Assembly: GCA_005883115.1 (NCBI GenBank)
Contig: VAZQ01000181.1
Coordinates: 1 to 5,464 of the forward strand
Direction: 5' to 3'
DNA length: 5,464 nucleotides
Source: Alphaproteobacteria bacterium
GTDB taxonomy: Bacteria > Pseudomonadota > Alphaproteobacteria > Rhizobiales > Xanthobacteraceae
In this document: one piece after another, positions 1-5,425 of the stretch
Layout: each line of letters opens with the position of its first letter
Position numbering within the stretch: the stretch's first letter is position 1
Program-made: the position numbers and the translations under genes
Notes under the pieces: model-generated
What the model was told of the DNA's origin: nothing
What the model saw: the letters and a program-made list of their open reading frames with translations, nothing else
Databases searched by the model: none

Positions 1-57
1 GGCGGGAGGGGGGCGTAAGCGGGCTAAAGCGCGACGTTTCTATATGTGACGTCTTAT

Positions 58-71
58 CTCTATATATAGAG
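58..71. repeat. Perfect 14-bp AT-rich palindrome
   Basis: CTCTATATATAGAG reads the same on both strands. It lies in an AT-rich patch (about 38-72) inside otherwise GC-rich DNA, ten bases after the short palindrome GACGTC (48-53). It could be a protein-binding site, a melted promoter element or part of a decayed mobile element. No gene with a matching orientation is visible within 70 bases, so no function is assigned. Confidence 0.4.
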
Positions 72-109
72 TGTCCCCTGGGAGAACCGAGCCAACCAAA
101 GCGCGAACG

Positions 110-135
110 CTCTCCCCGCTGCTTCGCGGGGCGAG
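110..135. repeat. GC-rich hairpin beside the HlyD remnant
   Basis: CCCCGC (114-119) and GCGGGG (126-131) form a perfect 6-bp stem around the loop TGCTTC. CTC (110-112) and GAG (133-135) extend it across one-base bulges. It starts five bases past the stop codon of the minus-strand HlyD remnant, so it could act as a transcript-end hairpin for that gene, but no T-run follows on the minus strand. The same design occurs at 516-542, which makes an interspersed intergenic repeat the better reading. Confidence 0.5.
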
Positions 136-140
136 GGATC

Positions 141-415
141 TCACCGCTCCCGCAGCGTCTCCTGCTTGTATCGCAGCAGCGGGGAGAGCAGATAACTCAT
201 GACTGTGCGCTCGCCGGTCTTGATCTCCACCGTCACCGCCATGCCCGGTGAGAGATTGACCACCTTGCCCTCGAGCTGCATCTCCGTGCGGTCGAGCTGA
301 CCCGCGCGGCGTAGAGCAATTCCTGGCTTTTCGCCTCGCTCGTGCTATTTTCCGCGCCGATCATCGCGTCGTTCGTCTTCTCCTGCGCCGATTTGTCCCG
401 TGTGATCGTGCCCTC
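141..415 (-). pseudogene. 3' remnant of a HlyD-family type I secretion adaptor gene, frameshifted
   Basis: HlyD-type proteins are the periplasmic adaptors that join the inner-membrane ABC exporter to the outer-membrane TolC-like channel in type I secretion. Read on the minus strand, the frame ending in the stop at 143-141 gives a typical family C-terminus, including VVNLSPGMAVTVEIKTGER and YLLSPLLRYKQETLRER. The preceding homologous stretch (SQELLYAARVS) is in another frame. Joining them needs one extra base near 296, where AGCTCGAC would be AGCCTCGAC and restore VSLDRT. Only about the last 90 residues of a protein usually 430-480 long are recognisable. The membrane anchor, coiled coil and lipoyl-like domains are missing, and upstream of about 415 the reading becomes unrelated sequence. 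The family call is firm; the exact 5' limit of the remnant is a guess. It is most likely a dead fragment, although the frameshift alone could be a sequencing error. Confidence 0.8.
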
Positions 416-515
416 GCTCCGCGAAGCGACGAAAGGCGCAAGACTCGACCAACCATCTCGTGCGTGTGAGGGACGCCACAAGTTGCCCCCACGCTTCACG
501 CCGCCCTCACCCCAA

Positions 516-542
516 CCCTCTGCCCGCTCTGTGCGGCGAGGG
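516..542. repeat. CT/GC-rich hairpin, second copy of the design at 110-135
   Basis: CCCTC (516-520) pairs with GAGGG (538-542) and CCGC (524-527) with GCGG (533-536) around the loop TCTGT. It is preceded by CCCTCACCCCAA, a common lead-in of interspersed palindromic repeats in GC-rich proteobacteria. The architecture (CTC, spacer, CCGC, loop, GCGG, C, GAG) matches the hairpin on the other side of the HlyD remnant. It ends about 50 bases before the kinase start and may form part of its leader. Confidence 0.5.
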
Positions 543-590
543 AGCCTGCCGCATATTCCTGCACCCTACAGGACGCAGTAGGGTTGGCCC

Positions 591-1541
591 GTGAACGAGA
601 ATAATGAGACGTCGCATCGCTGCGCCGGCTCCCGCCCTGCCCGGCCGCTGGTGCTGTGCGCGGGAATGGCCGTGGTCGATTTCATGTTCCGCGTCGACCG
701 CTTCCCATCGCCCAGCACGAAGGCGATGGCGCGCGAATTTTTTGTGACCGGCGGTGGCAATGCCGCCAACGCCACGATCGCGATTACGCGACTCGGTGGG
801 CGCGCGCGCTTCTGCGGCCCCGTCGGCGACGACGAGTTCGGGCAGCGCGTGCTCTACGGTCTGCTCAAGGAGGGCGTTGATATCGGCGGGGCGCAGCACG
901 TCAAGGGTGCGCCCACCTCCGTCTCGGGAATTTTCGTCGATCCTGCCGGCGAGCGACTCTTGACCACGCGCCGCGCGCAGGCGCTCGAAAAAGCCCCTCC
1001 GCCCGACGATTGCGCGCGGCTCATCGAAGGGGTCGACGCGCTGCTCGCCGACAATCACTTTCCCGACTTCGTTCTTCCGATCTGCCGCGCGGCGCGCGAG
1101 CGCAACCTTCCCGTCGTGCTCGACGTCGACAAGCCCGCGACCGAGGCGGCCGATCCGCTGCTTGCGCTCGCCTCGCACGCGATTTTTTCCGCCGAGGCGT
1201 TGCGTGCGGCGGCCGCGATCGGCGATCTCGCCGCTGCGCTCGAGCGCGCGTCCACGTTTTGCCGCGGCTTCGTCGCGGCGACCGATGGCGCCGCCGGCGC
1301 GCTCTGGCACGACGGCCACGCGCTGCGGCGGCAAGAGGCCTTCGCGGTTAACGCCGTCGACACGCTTGGCGCGGGCGACGTCTTTCATGCCGCCTTTGTG
1401 CTCGCGCTCGCCGAAGGCCGCGCCGAAGCGGAAGCACTTCGCTTCGCCAGCGCCGCAGCCGCGCTTAAATGCGCGCGCTTCGGCGGTATCGTCGGCGCGC
1501 CGGCACGCGCCGACGTCGAGCAGTTGCTGATGAAATCATGA
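591..1541 (+). CDS. PfkB-family carbohydrate kinase (YihV/ribokinase-like)
   Basis: A cytoplasmic ATP-dependent sugar kinase of the PfkB/ribokinase superfamily, 316 aa, which is the normal length. The first beta strand (RPLVLCAGMAVVDF, residues 19-32) leads into the N-terminal signature TGGGNAAN (53-60), which lines the sugar site. The C-terminal signature DTLGAGD (257-263) gives the anion hole and the likely catalytic base Asp263, followed by the usual FHAAFVLALAEG helix. The overall pattern, including FASAAAALKC and FGG near the end, most resembles the YihV/ketohexokinase-like branch, but the substrate cannot be read from sequence. It lacks the domain layout of HldE, the PfkB-type heptose kinase. 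The GTG start is chosen because an in-frame TAG lies at 579-581 and the next ATG (666) would remove the first strand; the ribosome site is weak. The stop overlaps an ATG (ATGA, 1538-1541) that opens only 14 codons. A 113-residue opposing reading inside the gene is a shadow of GC-rich coding DNA. Confidence 0.9.
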   Translation: MNENNETSHRCAGSRPARPLVLCAGMAVVDFMFRVDRFPSPSTKAMAREFFVTGGGNAANATIAITRLGGRARFCGPVGDDEFGQRVLYGLLKEGVDIGGAQHVKGAPTSVSGIFVDPAGERLLTTRRAQALEKAPPPDDCARLIEGVDALLADNHFPDFVLPICRAARERNLPVVLDVDKPATEAADPLLALASHAIFSAEALRAAAAIGDLAAALERASTFCRGFVAATDGAAGALWHDGHALRRQEAFAVNAVDTLGAGDVFHAAFVLALAEGRAEAEALRFASAAAALKCARFGGIVGAPARADVEQLLMKS

Positions 1542-1797
1542 GCAGCCTCGCGCGCTGCTACGCGGCGGTGAAAGATGCGTGACATCGACCAGGCCATCAT
1601 GAGCGAGAGAGGAATGGCGTCGCTGTCACACGAAAAGAGGCCGGTGATGGGGAGAAAACGAAAAATTTCGCATCCTTTTCATTCAAAACTACAACGTCGA
1701 TAGAACCAAGCAATGGAACTCGCGTCCCGTGCATTGCGGAATCGCATTCGGCTTTGCTAAGAGGGGCAGAACACTTTATGAGGGAACTTTAGCGCCG
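1542..1797 (+). promoter_or_regulatory. Leader upstream of the heptosyltransferase gene, with an AT-rich patch
   Basis: This gap between kinase and heptosyltransferase holds no convincing gene. The first 40 bases continue the 14-codon reading MSSLARCYAAVKDA, which starts in the ATGA overlap and stops at 1580-1582. Positions about 1652-1700 are clearly richer in A/T than the flanks and contain the inverted repeat CGAAA-AA-TTTCG (1659-1670), a plausible promoter or operator area. AGGGA (1781-1785) is a purine-rich stretch 12 bases before the ATG at 1798, somewhat far for a ribosome site. I could not pick out a -35/-10 pair with confidence. Confidence 0.3.
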
Positions 1798-3264
1798 ATG
1801 AATGTTGCTCCTGCGCGGACAGGTGCGCCGGAACCAGCGTCGCCGCTATCGCTCGTTACCGAAGTCGCTCCATTGCCCAACGTCGAAATGCCGGTAAAAG
1901 CCGATCCTGTGGCAGCGGTGGCATCATCGCCACCTACGCAATCGGCATCGGCTCCACCGGTCAAGCCCGACTATCCCCCGCCGGCCGAGGTGCCGACGCA
2001 GGAAGGCCCCGAGGGCCTGCGCTTTGATTTCAATGGCGGCTGCCGCATGCTGCTGCCCGAGAGCGAGCATCCCTGGAAGGTACGCCTGCGCGATCTCGAC
2101 ACCGGCAACGTCCTGTTCGAGACCGAGCTCAAATCGGGCCGCATCAACAGCACCAAGCGCTATTACGTGCACTTCCGCGTCGAGGCCACGCAGCAGGACC
2201 AGACGCTGTTCAACCACGACTACGACGCCAGTGGCCGGGAGGTGCTCATCCAGTTTCCAGTCGGCACGCTGGGCGACATCATGGGCTGGTTCCCCTACGC
2301 GGTGAAGTTCAAGGAGCGGCATGGCTGCAAGCTCACCTGCGGCATGGCCGAAAAGCTCATTCCGCTGTTCCGCGACGCCTATCCCGACATCACCTTCTGC
2401 ACACACGACGAAATCAAGCCTGAGATGTATTACGCGACTTACAGCCTGGGCTTGTTCTTTGACGACAAGGAGTGCATCCATCAGCCCTGCGACTTCCGCC
2501 ATGTCGGGCTGCACCGGACGGCAGGCTACATCCTCGGCGTCGATCCGACCGAAGTGCCGCCGGACATCAAGCTCGCCGACGAGAGTCGGCCGATCCCCGA
2601 GCCTTACGTGTGCATCGGAGTGCAGAGCACGACTCAGGCCAAGTACTGGAACAATCCGATGGGTTGGCACGAGATCGTGCGCTTCCTCACGCAGGCGGGC
2701 TATCGCGTGATCTGCATCGACCAGAAGGCGGTGCACGGCGCTGGGCTCGTCTGGAACCACATTCCCAATGGCGCCGAGGACCAAACCGGCGAGCGGCCGC
2801 TGACCGAGCGGGCTCGTTGGCTCAAGCACGCGGAATTTTTCGTCGGGCTTTCCAGCGGATTGTCGTGGCTCGCCTGGGCGATGCGAACGCCGGTGGTGAT
2901 GATCTCGGGCTTCACTCACCCGACCAACGAGTTTGCAACCCCATACCGCGTGATCAACTACCACGCCTGCAACGGGTGCTGGAACGATCCGCATCTGCGC
3001 TTCGAGCACAAGAACTTTTTGTGGTGCCCGCGCCACAAAGACACCCCACGCCAGTTCGAATGCACGCGGTTGATCACGGTCGACCACGTGAAAGCCACGA
3101 TCCAGCGCCTGCCGGGCTTCGGTTCGCTCAAGAAAGGCCGCAAAGCCAAGGAGAGCCGTAAAGGCGGCCAGGGGAAGGCCAATAAGGATAAAGAGTCGGG
3201 GACAGCCTCACAAGAAAAAGCAAGCACGGGACGCTCTGTCCGCCAAGGAACACCAACGACGTGA
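1798..3264 (+). CDS. Autotransporter strand-loop-strand O-heptosyltransferase (Aah/TibC type)
   Basis: It belongs to the bacterial autotransporter heptosyltransferase family, whose members transfer heptose from ADP-glycero-manno-heptose to serines of adhesins in the cytoplasm before export. Using the ATG at 1798 (488 aa): residues 1-68 are a Pro/Ala/Val-rich, probably disordered linker; the N-terminal beta domain starts at EGPEGLRFDF (69). The motif VGTLGD (Asp160) matches the catalytic-base position of GT-B heptosyltransferases, and TTQAKYWNNPMGW carries Lys282 at the expected nucleotide-phosphate site. GLSSGLSWLAWA and SGFTHPTNEF form the C-terminal nucleotide fold. Cys391-X2-Cys394-X15-Cys410-X11-Cys422 matches the iron-finger of TibC. 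Residues 445-488 are a basic tail (13 Lys/Arg, 4 acidic) beyond the usual end. An in-frame GTG at 1729 would add 23 residues that do not look family-like and has no clear ribosome site, so it is disfavoured. No acceptor adhesin is in the window. The large opposing reading (3087-1924) is a shadow. Confidence 0.93.
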   Translation: MNVAPARTGAPEPASPLSLVTEVAPLPNVEMPVKADPVAAVASSPPTQSASAPPVKPDYPPPAEVPTQEGPEGLRFDFNGGCRMLLPESEHPWKVRLRDLDTGNVLFETELKSGRINSTKRYYVHFRVEATQQDQTLFNHDYDASGREVLIQFPVGTLGDIMGWFPYAVKFKERHGCKLTCGMAEKLIPLFRDAYPDITFCTHDEIKPEMYYATYSLGLFFDDKECIHQPCDFRHVGLHRTAGYILGVDPTEVPPDIKLADESRPIPEPYVCIGVQSTTQAKYWNNPMGWHEIVRFLTQAGYRVICIDQKAVHGAGLVWNHIPNGAEDQTGERPLTERARWLKHAEFFVGLSSGLSWLAWAMRTPVVMISGFTHPTNEFATPYRVINYHACNGCWNDPHLRFEHKNFLWCPRHKDTPRQFECTRLITVDHVKATIQRLPGFGSLKKGRKAKESRKGGQGKANKDKESGTASQEKASTGRSVRQGTPTT

Positions 3265-3279
3265 AGGCGAAGTCCGCCT
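3265..3279 (+). terminator. Weak hairpin just after the heptosyltransferase stop
   Basis: AGGCG (3265-3269) pairs with CGCCT (3275-3279) around a five-base loop, immediately after the TGA. What follows (GGCTTTACG) has only three T's, so as an intrinsic terminator it is poor. It could still protect or pause the transcript end. Confidence 0.25.
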
Positions 3280-3509
3280 GGCTTTACGTAGAGCTGACAG
3301 GATCGAGGGTCAAAAGATATCAATCAATCGAGTCCGCGGGCAATGCCTGGCGGACCCCGGTCTCAGGCGGCGGACGCACGATCGAAAAGAAGTGCTCGCG
3401 TTGTGCCGGACGAAACGTCGTGAAGGCGCTGGACTCCCCTTCGCGTTTGTGAAATGCAATCCGCAAAGAAACGAACAATCCCGGAGGAGAACACAATCTG
3501 GGAGGGTGA
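3280..3509 (+). other. Intergenic gap and leader of the LuxR-type regulator gene
   Basis: No gene is supported here. The gap has a hairpin (3332-3355: GTCCGC paired with GCGGAC, with an inner GGC/GCC pair around AAT) and a short AT-rich stretch (3313-3330) with TATCAATCAATCG, which resembles an IHF site at most positions. A purine-rich run GGGAGGG (3500-3506) lies three bases before the regulator ATG and is its probable ribosome site, with rather tight spacing. A second GGAGG occurs at 3483-3487 with no start codon at a normal distance. No -35/-10 pair was recognised. Confidence 0.35.
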
Positions 3510-4061
3510 ATGAGGGTCAAGCACTGTGCGGCTCGCCAAATAGAAGAATTACCGTTCGAGCAGGTTGCAGGCGCAACTTCCAAAAGGGACGCGGTGGTCG
3601 AGTTCCAGAGCGTGTTTTGCGCGGGAACCGCTGCTCATCGTTTTTTGGACGGCATGACGGAAGCCGCCCGTCGCTGCCTCCTCGCGCAAATCAATGACCG
3701 ACTCGAAAACGACGTCACCCCTGTTCTCGTCGCACGCAACGGCAAACAGCAGTTGATCGCGTTCAAAGTCGGCGAATCTGATGTCGGCCACCGTCGGCCC
3801 GTCGTGGCTCTCGCGGATCTCAACGAGATTCCTGCCCCCAGTGAGCAGGTGCTGCAACGCGTGTTCGATTTGACGCAGGCCGAGGTCCGCCTGGCGCAAG
3901 GTATAGCCCGCGGGGATAGTCTCGAAGAGGTGGCAGCCGGGCTGGGCATCAAAATAAGCACGGCGAGAACCCAGCTGGCGTCGATCTTCACAAAAACGCA
4001 AACGCGACGTCAGGCGAAGCTGGTCGCCTTGCTCGGCAGATTGGCCCAGCTTGGAGTTTGA
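3510..4061 (+). CDS. Short LuxR-type helix-turn-helix transcriptional regulator
   Basis: The C-terminal third is a LuxR/FixJ-type DNA-binding domain: FDLTQAEVRLAQGIARG (119-135) is the usual entry helix with the LT-x-AE-x-R pattern, and residues 137-163 hold the helix-turn-helix, with the probable recognition helix at about 149-161 (ISTARTQLASIF) and KTQTRRQAKLVALL as the last helix. The stretch ahead of it (about 70-105) resembles the end of the sensory half found in free-standing alphaproteobacterial regulators of about 370 residues that carry this HTH type. At 183 aa the protein is therefore about half the usual size, and most of the input domain is absent. There is no receiver domain and no autoinducer-binding domain that I can see. 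The start is fixed: TGA (3507-3509) is in frame directly before the ATG. Whether it is functional and what it regulates are unknown. It lies between the heptosyltransferase and oxygenase genes in the same orientation. Confidence 0.85.
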   Translation: MRVKHCAARQIEELPFEQVAGATSKRDAVVEFQSVFCAGTAAHRFLDGMTEAARRCLLAQINDRLENDVTPVLVARNGKQQLIAFKVGESDVGHRRPVVALADLNEIPAPSEQVLQRVFDLTQAEVRLAQGIARGDSLEEVAAGLGIKISTARTQLASIFTKTQTRRQAKLVALLGRLAQLGV

Positions 4062-4080
4062 CTTCGAGCTGATCCTTTTT
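4047..4080 (+). terminator. Intrinsic terminator overlapping the end of the regulator gene
   Basis: CAGCTTGGAG (4047-4056) and CTTCGAGCTG (4062-4071) form a 10-bp stem with two G-T wobbles around the loop TTTGA. ATCC and then five T's (4076-4080) follow. The stop codon TGA (4059-4061) lies in the loop. This is the best terminator in the window and suggests that the regulator transcript ends here, making the downstream oxygenase-like gene a separate unit. Confidence 0.6.
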
Positions 4081-4252
4081 GCATCGGCCGTCGCGGCGTC
4101 AGGATTGCCGACGCAGCAAATCGGTTTTAAATGGCCATGGGCTCGGGGCGATTCGGGCTGGGGGGGAGCCCACTGCGCTGGCATAAATGCTCCATGCGCG
4201 ATATTTGCCTGTGAGGTCTAGTACGCAGAGCTGAGTGCCGCGGCGCAAGGTC
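4081..4252 (+). other. Intergenic gap upstream of the MpaB-family gene
   Basis: No gene is seen. It holds two modest inverted repeats: GCGTC/GACGC (4096-4114) and TGGGCTC/GAGCCCA (4138-4172, 21-base loop, including a run of seven G's at 4160-4166). Any promoter for the next gene should lie here, but I found no convincing -35/-10 pair. The ribosome site before the ATG at 4253 (AAGG at 4247-4250) is weak and very close. Confidence 0.3.
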
Positions 4253-5230
4253 ATGACGCCGACAATAGAGCGCCCGCTCCAAATTGTGAGCTCGGAAAGC
4301 CTTGAGCGTGAGCTCAACGTGGTCCGCGCTGCGGCGGCGGATCCGCTCTCAGGGGTATTTGGTCCCCTATCGATGACCTGGCGGGTGAACCGGGAGGCTG
4401 CGATCTTCTTGGGCGCTGGCCGCGCGCTCTTGCTGCAGCTCGCGCATCCATGGGTTGCCGCTGCCGTCGAGCAGCACTCCGAGACGTTCGCGAATCCGAT
4501 CGGCCGATTCCATCGTACCTTCAGCACGGTGTTCACGATGGTCTTCGGCACGCTCGATCAGAGCTTCGACGCAGCTCGCCGCCTGCATCGCCGCCATGCC
4601 GCAATCAGCGGCACGTTGCGCTCCGATGCCGGGCCGTTCCTGGTGGGCTCCTCATATTGTGCAAACGAGGTGTCCGCGCTGCGCTGGGTCCACGCGACGC
4701 TCTGGGACACGGCGCTTCTCGCCTACGGGCTTGTGCTGCCCGCCCTCACCCGAGAGGCGTGTGAGCGCTACTACGCCGAGAGCCGCCTGTTCGCCGCCTT
4801 GTTCGGGATTCCGAAAGAGCGTCTTCCACCGGACTGGATTGGGTTTTGCGCCTACATGGACGCGATGACTGAATCCAGCACATTGACGGTCACCGAGCTG
4901 GCACGCCGCATGGCGCATCGGTTGCTTGCTGGGGCGGATAGCTGGCTGCCCATCCCGGGCGCCTATAGGTCGCTGACGGCGGCGTTGCTTCCGCCGCGGT
5001 TGAGAGACGCATTCGCCCTCCCCTATGGCAATGGCGAACGAGAGGATGCGCGGCGGTTCACCGCCGGGGTGCGCCTGATCTACCCGTTCTTGCCCGCGCG
5101 GCTGCGTCACGTCGGTCCCTACCAGGAGGCCCAACAACGACTTGCCGGCAGGGCAGACCCGGATTTCGTCGCCCAGATGTCCAACCGATTCTGGATGGGT
5201 CAAGCCGCGCTCGGGCGCTGGCCGGTGTGA
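4253..5230 (+). CDS. MpaB/DUF2236-family oxygenase-like protein
   Basis: It belongs to the MpaB/latex-clearing-protein catalytic-domain family (formerly DUF2236), alpha-helical proteins that include haem-b oxygenases such as rubber oxygenase and fungal MpaB. Numbered from the ATG (325 aa, typical of the short bacterial members): GPLSMTWRVNREAA (37-50) leads into LLLQLAHPWVAAAVEQHS (59-76), with the conserved His65 and His75, then NPIGRFHRTF (81-90). The central helix RWVHATLWDT (144-153), the ERYYAES segment (171-177) and the PYG/AGVRLIYPFLP stretch (257-281) also fit the family. His65, His75 and His147 are candidate haem ligands; I cannot say which. No signal peptide or membrane anchor is evident, so a cytoplasmic place is likely. 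Substrate is unknown. An in-frame GTG at 4235 would add six residues; both starts have weak ribosome sites. It appears monocistronic, with a terminator upstream and repeats downstream. Confidence 0.88.
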   Translation: MTPTIERPLQIVSSESLERELNVVRAAAADPLSGVFGPLSMTWRVNREAAIFLGAGRALLLQLAHPWVAAAVEQHSETFANPIGRFHRTFSTVFTMVFGTLDQSFDAARRLHRRHAAISGTLRSDAGPFLVGSSYCANEVSALRWVHATLWDTALLAYGLVLPALTREACERYYAESRLFAALFGIPKERLPPDWIGFCAYMDAMTESSTLTVTELARRMAHRLLAGADSWLPIPGAYRSLTAALLPPRLRDAFALPYGNGEREDARRFTAGVRLIYPFLPARLRHVGPYQEAQQRLAGRADPDFVAQMSNRFWMGQAALGRWPV

Positions 5231-5253
5231 GGCAGTGCCGGTTTAGCATCGTC

Positions 5254-5277
5254 ATTGCCGGGCGTTGACCCGGCAAT
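5254..5277. repeat. Perfect 9-bp inverted repeat downstream of the MpaB-family gene
   Basis: ATTGCCGGG (5254-5262) and CCCGGCAAT (5269-5277) pair perfectly around CGTTGA. It begins 24 bases after the stop codon and may close the transcript, though no T-run follows. It is the first unit of a palindrome mosaic of a type common between genes in Bradyrhizobium-like genomes. Confidence 0.65.
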
Positions 5278-5338
5278 CCATCCTCTTCGCAAAAACTTCT
5301 TACGAAGAAAGATGGACCCGCGGGTCAAGCCCGCGGGT
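5278..5338. repeat. Two adjoining palindromic repeat units
   Basis: The first unit pairs CCATC and TCTTCG (5278-5289) with CGAAGA and GATGG (5303-5315) around a 13-base loop. The second follows without a gap: ACCCGCGGG (5316-5324) pairs perfectly with CCCGCGGGT (5330-5338) around TCAAG. The second unit resembles a palindrome seen in many alphaproteobacterial intergenic regions. Confidence 0.6.
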
Positions 5339-5375
5339 GACCGAAAACACAGCAGCAGCCGCGTCCACCGTCGTT

Positions 5376-5425
5376 GCCGGGGCATAGCGCGTCGCAAGAC
5401 GCGTTTCTGCCCGTGGATGACCGGC
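5376..5425. repeat. Long imperfect REP-like stem-loop with a GCAA tetraloop
   Basis: The core CGCGTC (5388-5393) pairs with GACGCG (5398-5403) around GCAA, a GNRA-type tetraloop. Beyond an internal loop, GGGCA (5380-5384) pairs with TGCCC (5408-5412), and GCCGG (5376-5380) could alternatively pair with CCGGC (5421-5425). The form fits alphaproteobacterial REP-like elements. No REP-associated transposase is present. Positions 5426-5464 show nothing recognisable. Confidence 0.5.

Noticed and set aside
507..1388. 293-codon open reading on the minus strand opposite the kinase
   Set aside because: Arg/Gly/Ala-rich composition without recognisable motifs; shadow of the PfkB gene, whose signatures are clear on the plus strand.
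1924..3087. 387-codon open reading on the minus strand opposite the heptosyltransferase
   Set aside because: It mirrors codon structure of a strongly conserved gene, resembles no family, and is explained by high G/C at third positions.
3318..3330. IHF-like site TATCAATCAATCG
   Set aside because: One position of the consensus core is wrong and such AT-rich matches arise easily; mentioned only within the gap description.
3261..3452. 63-codon plus-strand reading that overlaps the heptosyltransferase stop
   Set aside because: GTG start within the previous stop area, no ribosome site of its own, no recognised motif; too weak to call a gene.
3549..4184. 211-codon minus-strand reading opposite the LuxR-type gene
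   Set aside because: No family resemblance; the plus-strand reading has a clear HTH domain and ribosome site.
4652..5203. 183-codon minus-strand reading opposite the MpaB-family gene
   Set aside because: Composition of a shadow frame and no motif, while the plus strand matches a known family along its length.
5254..5425. Possible CRISPR array or tandem repeats
   Set aside because: The units are different palindromes with no regular spacing and no identical direct repeats.
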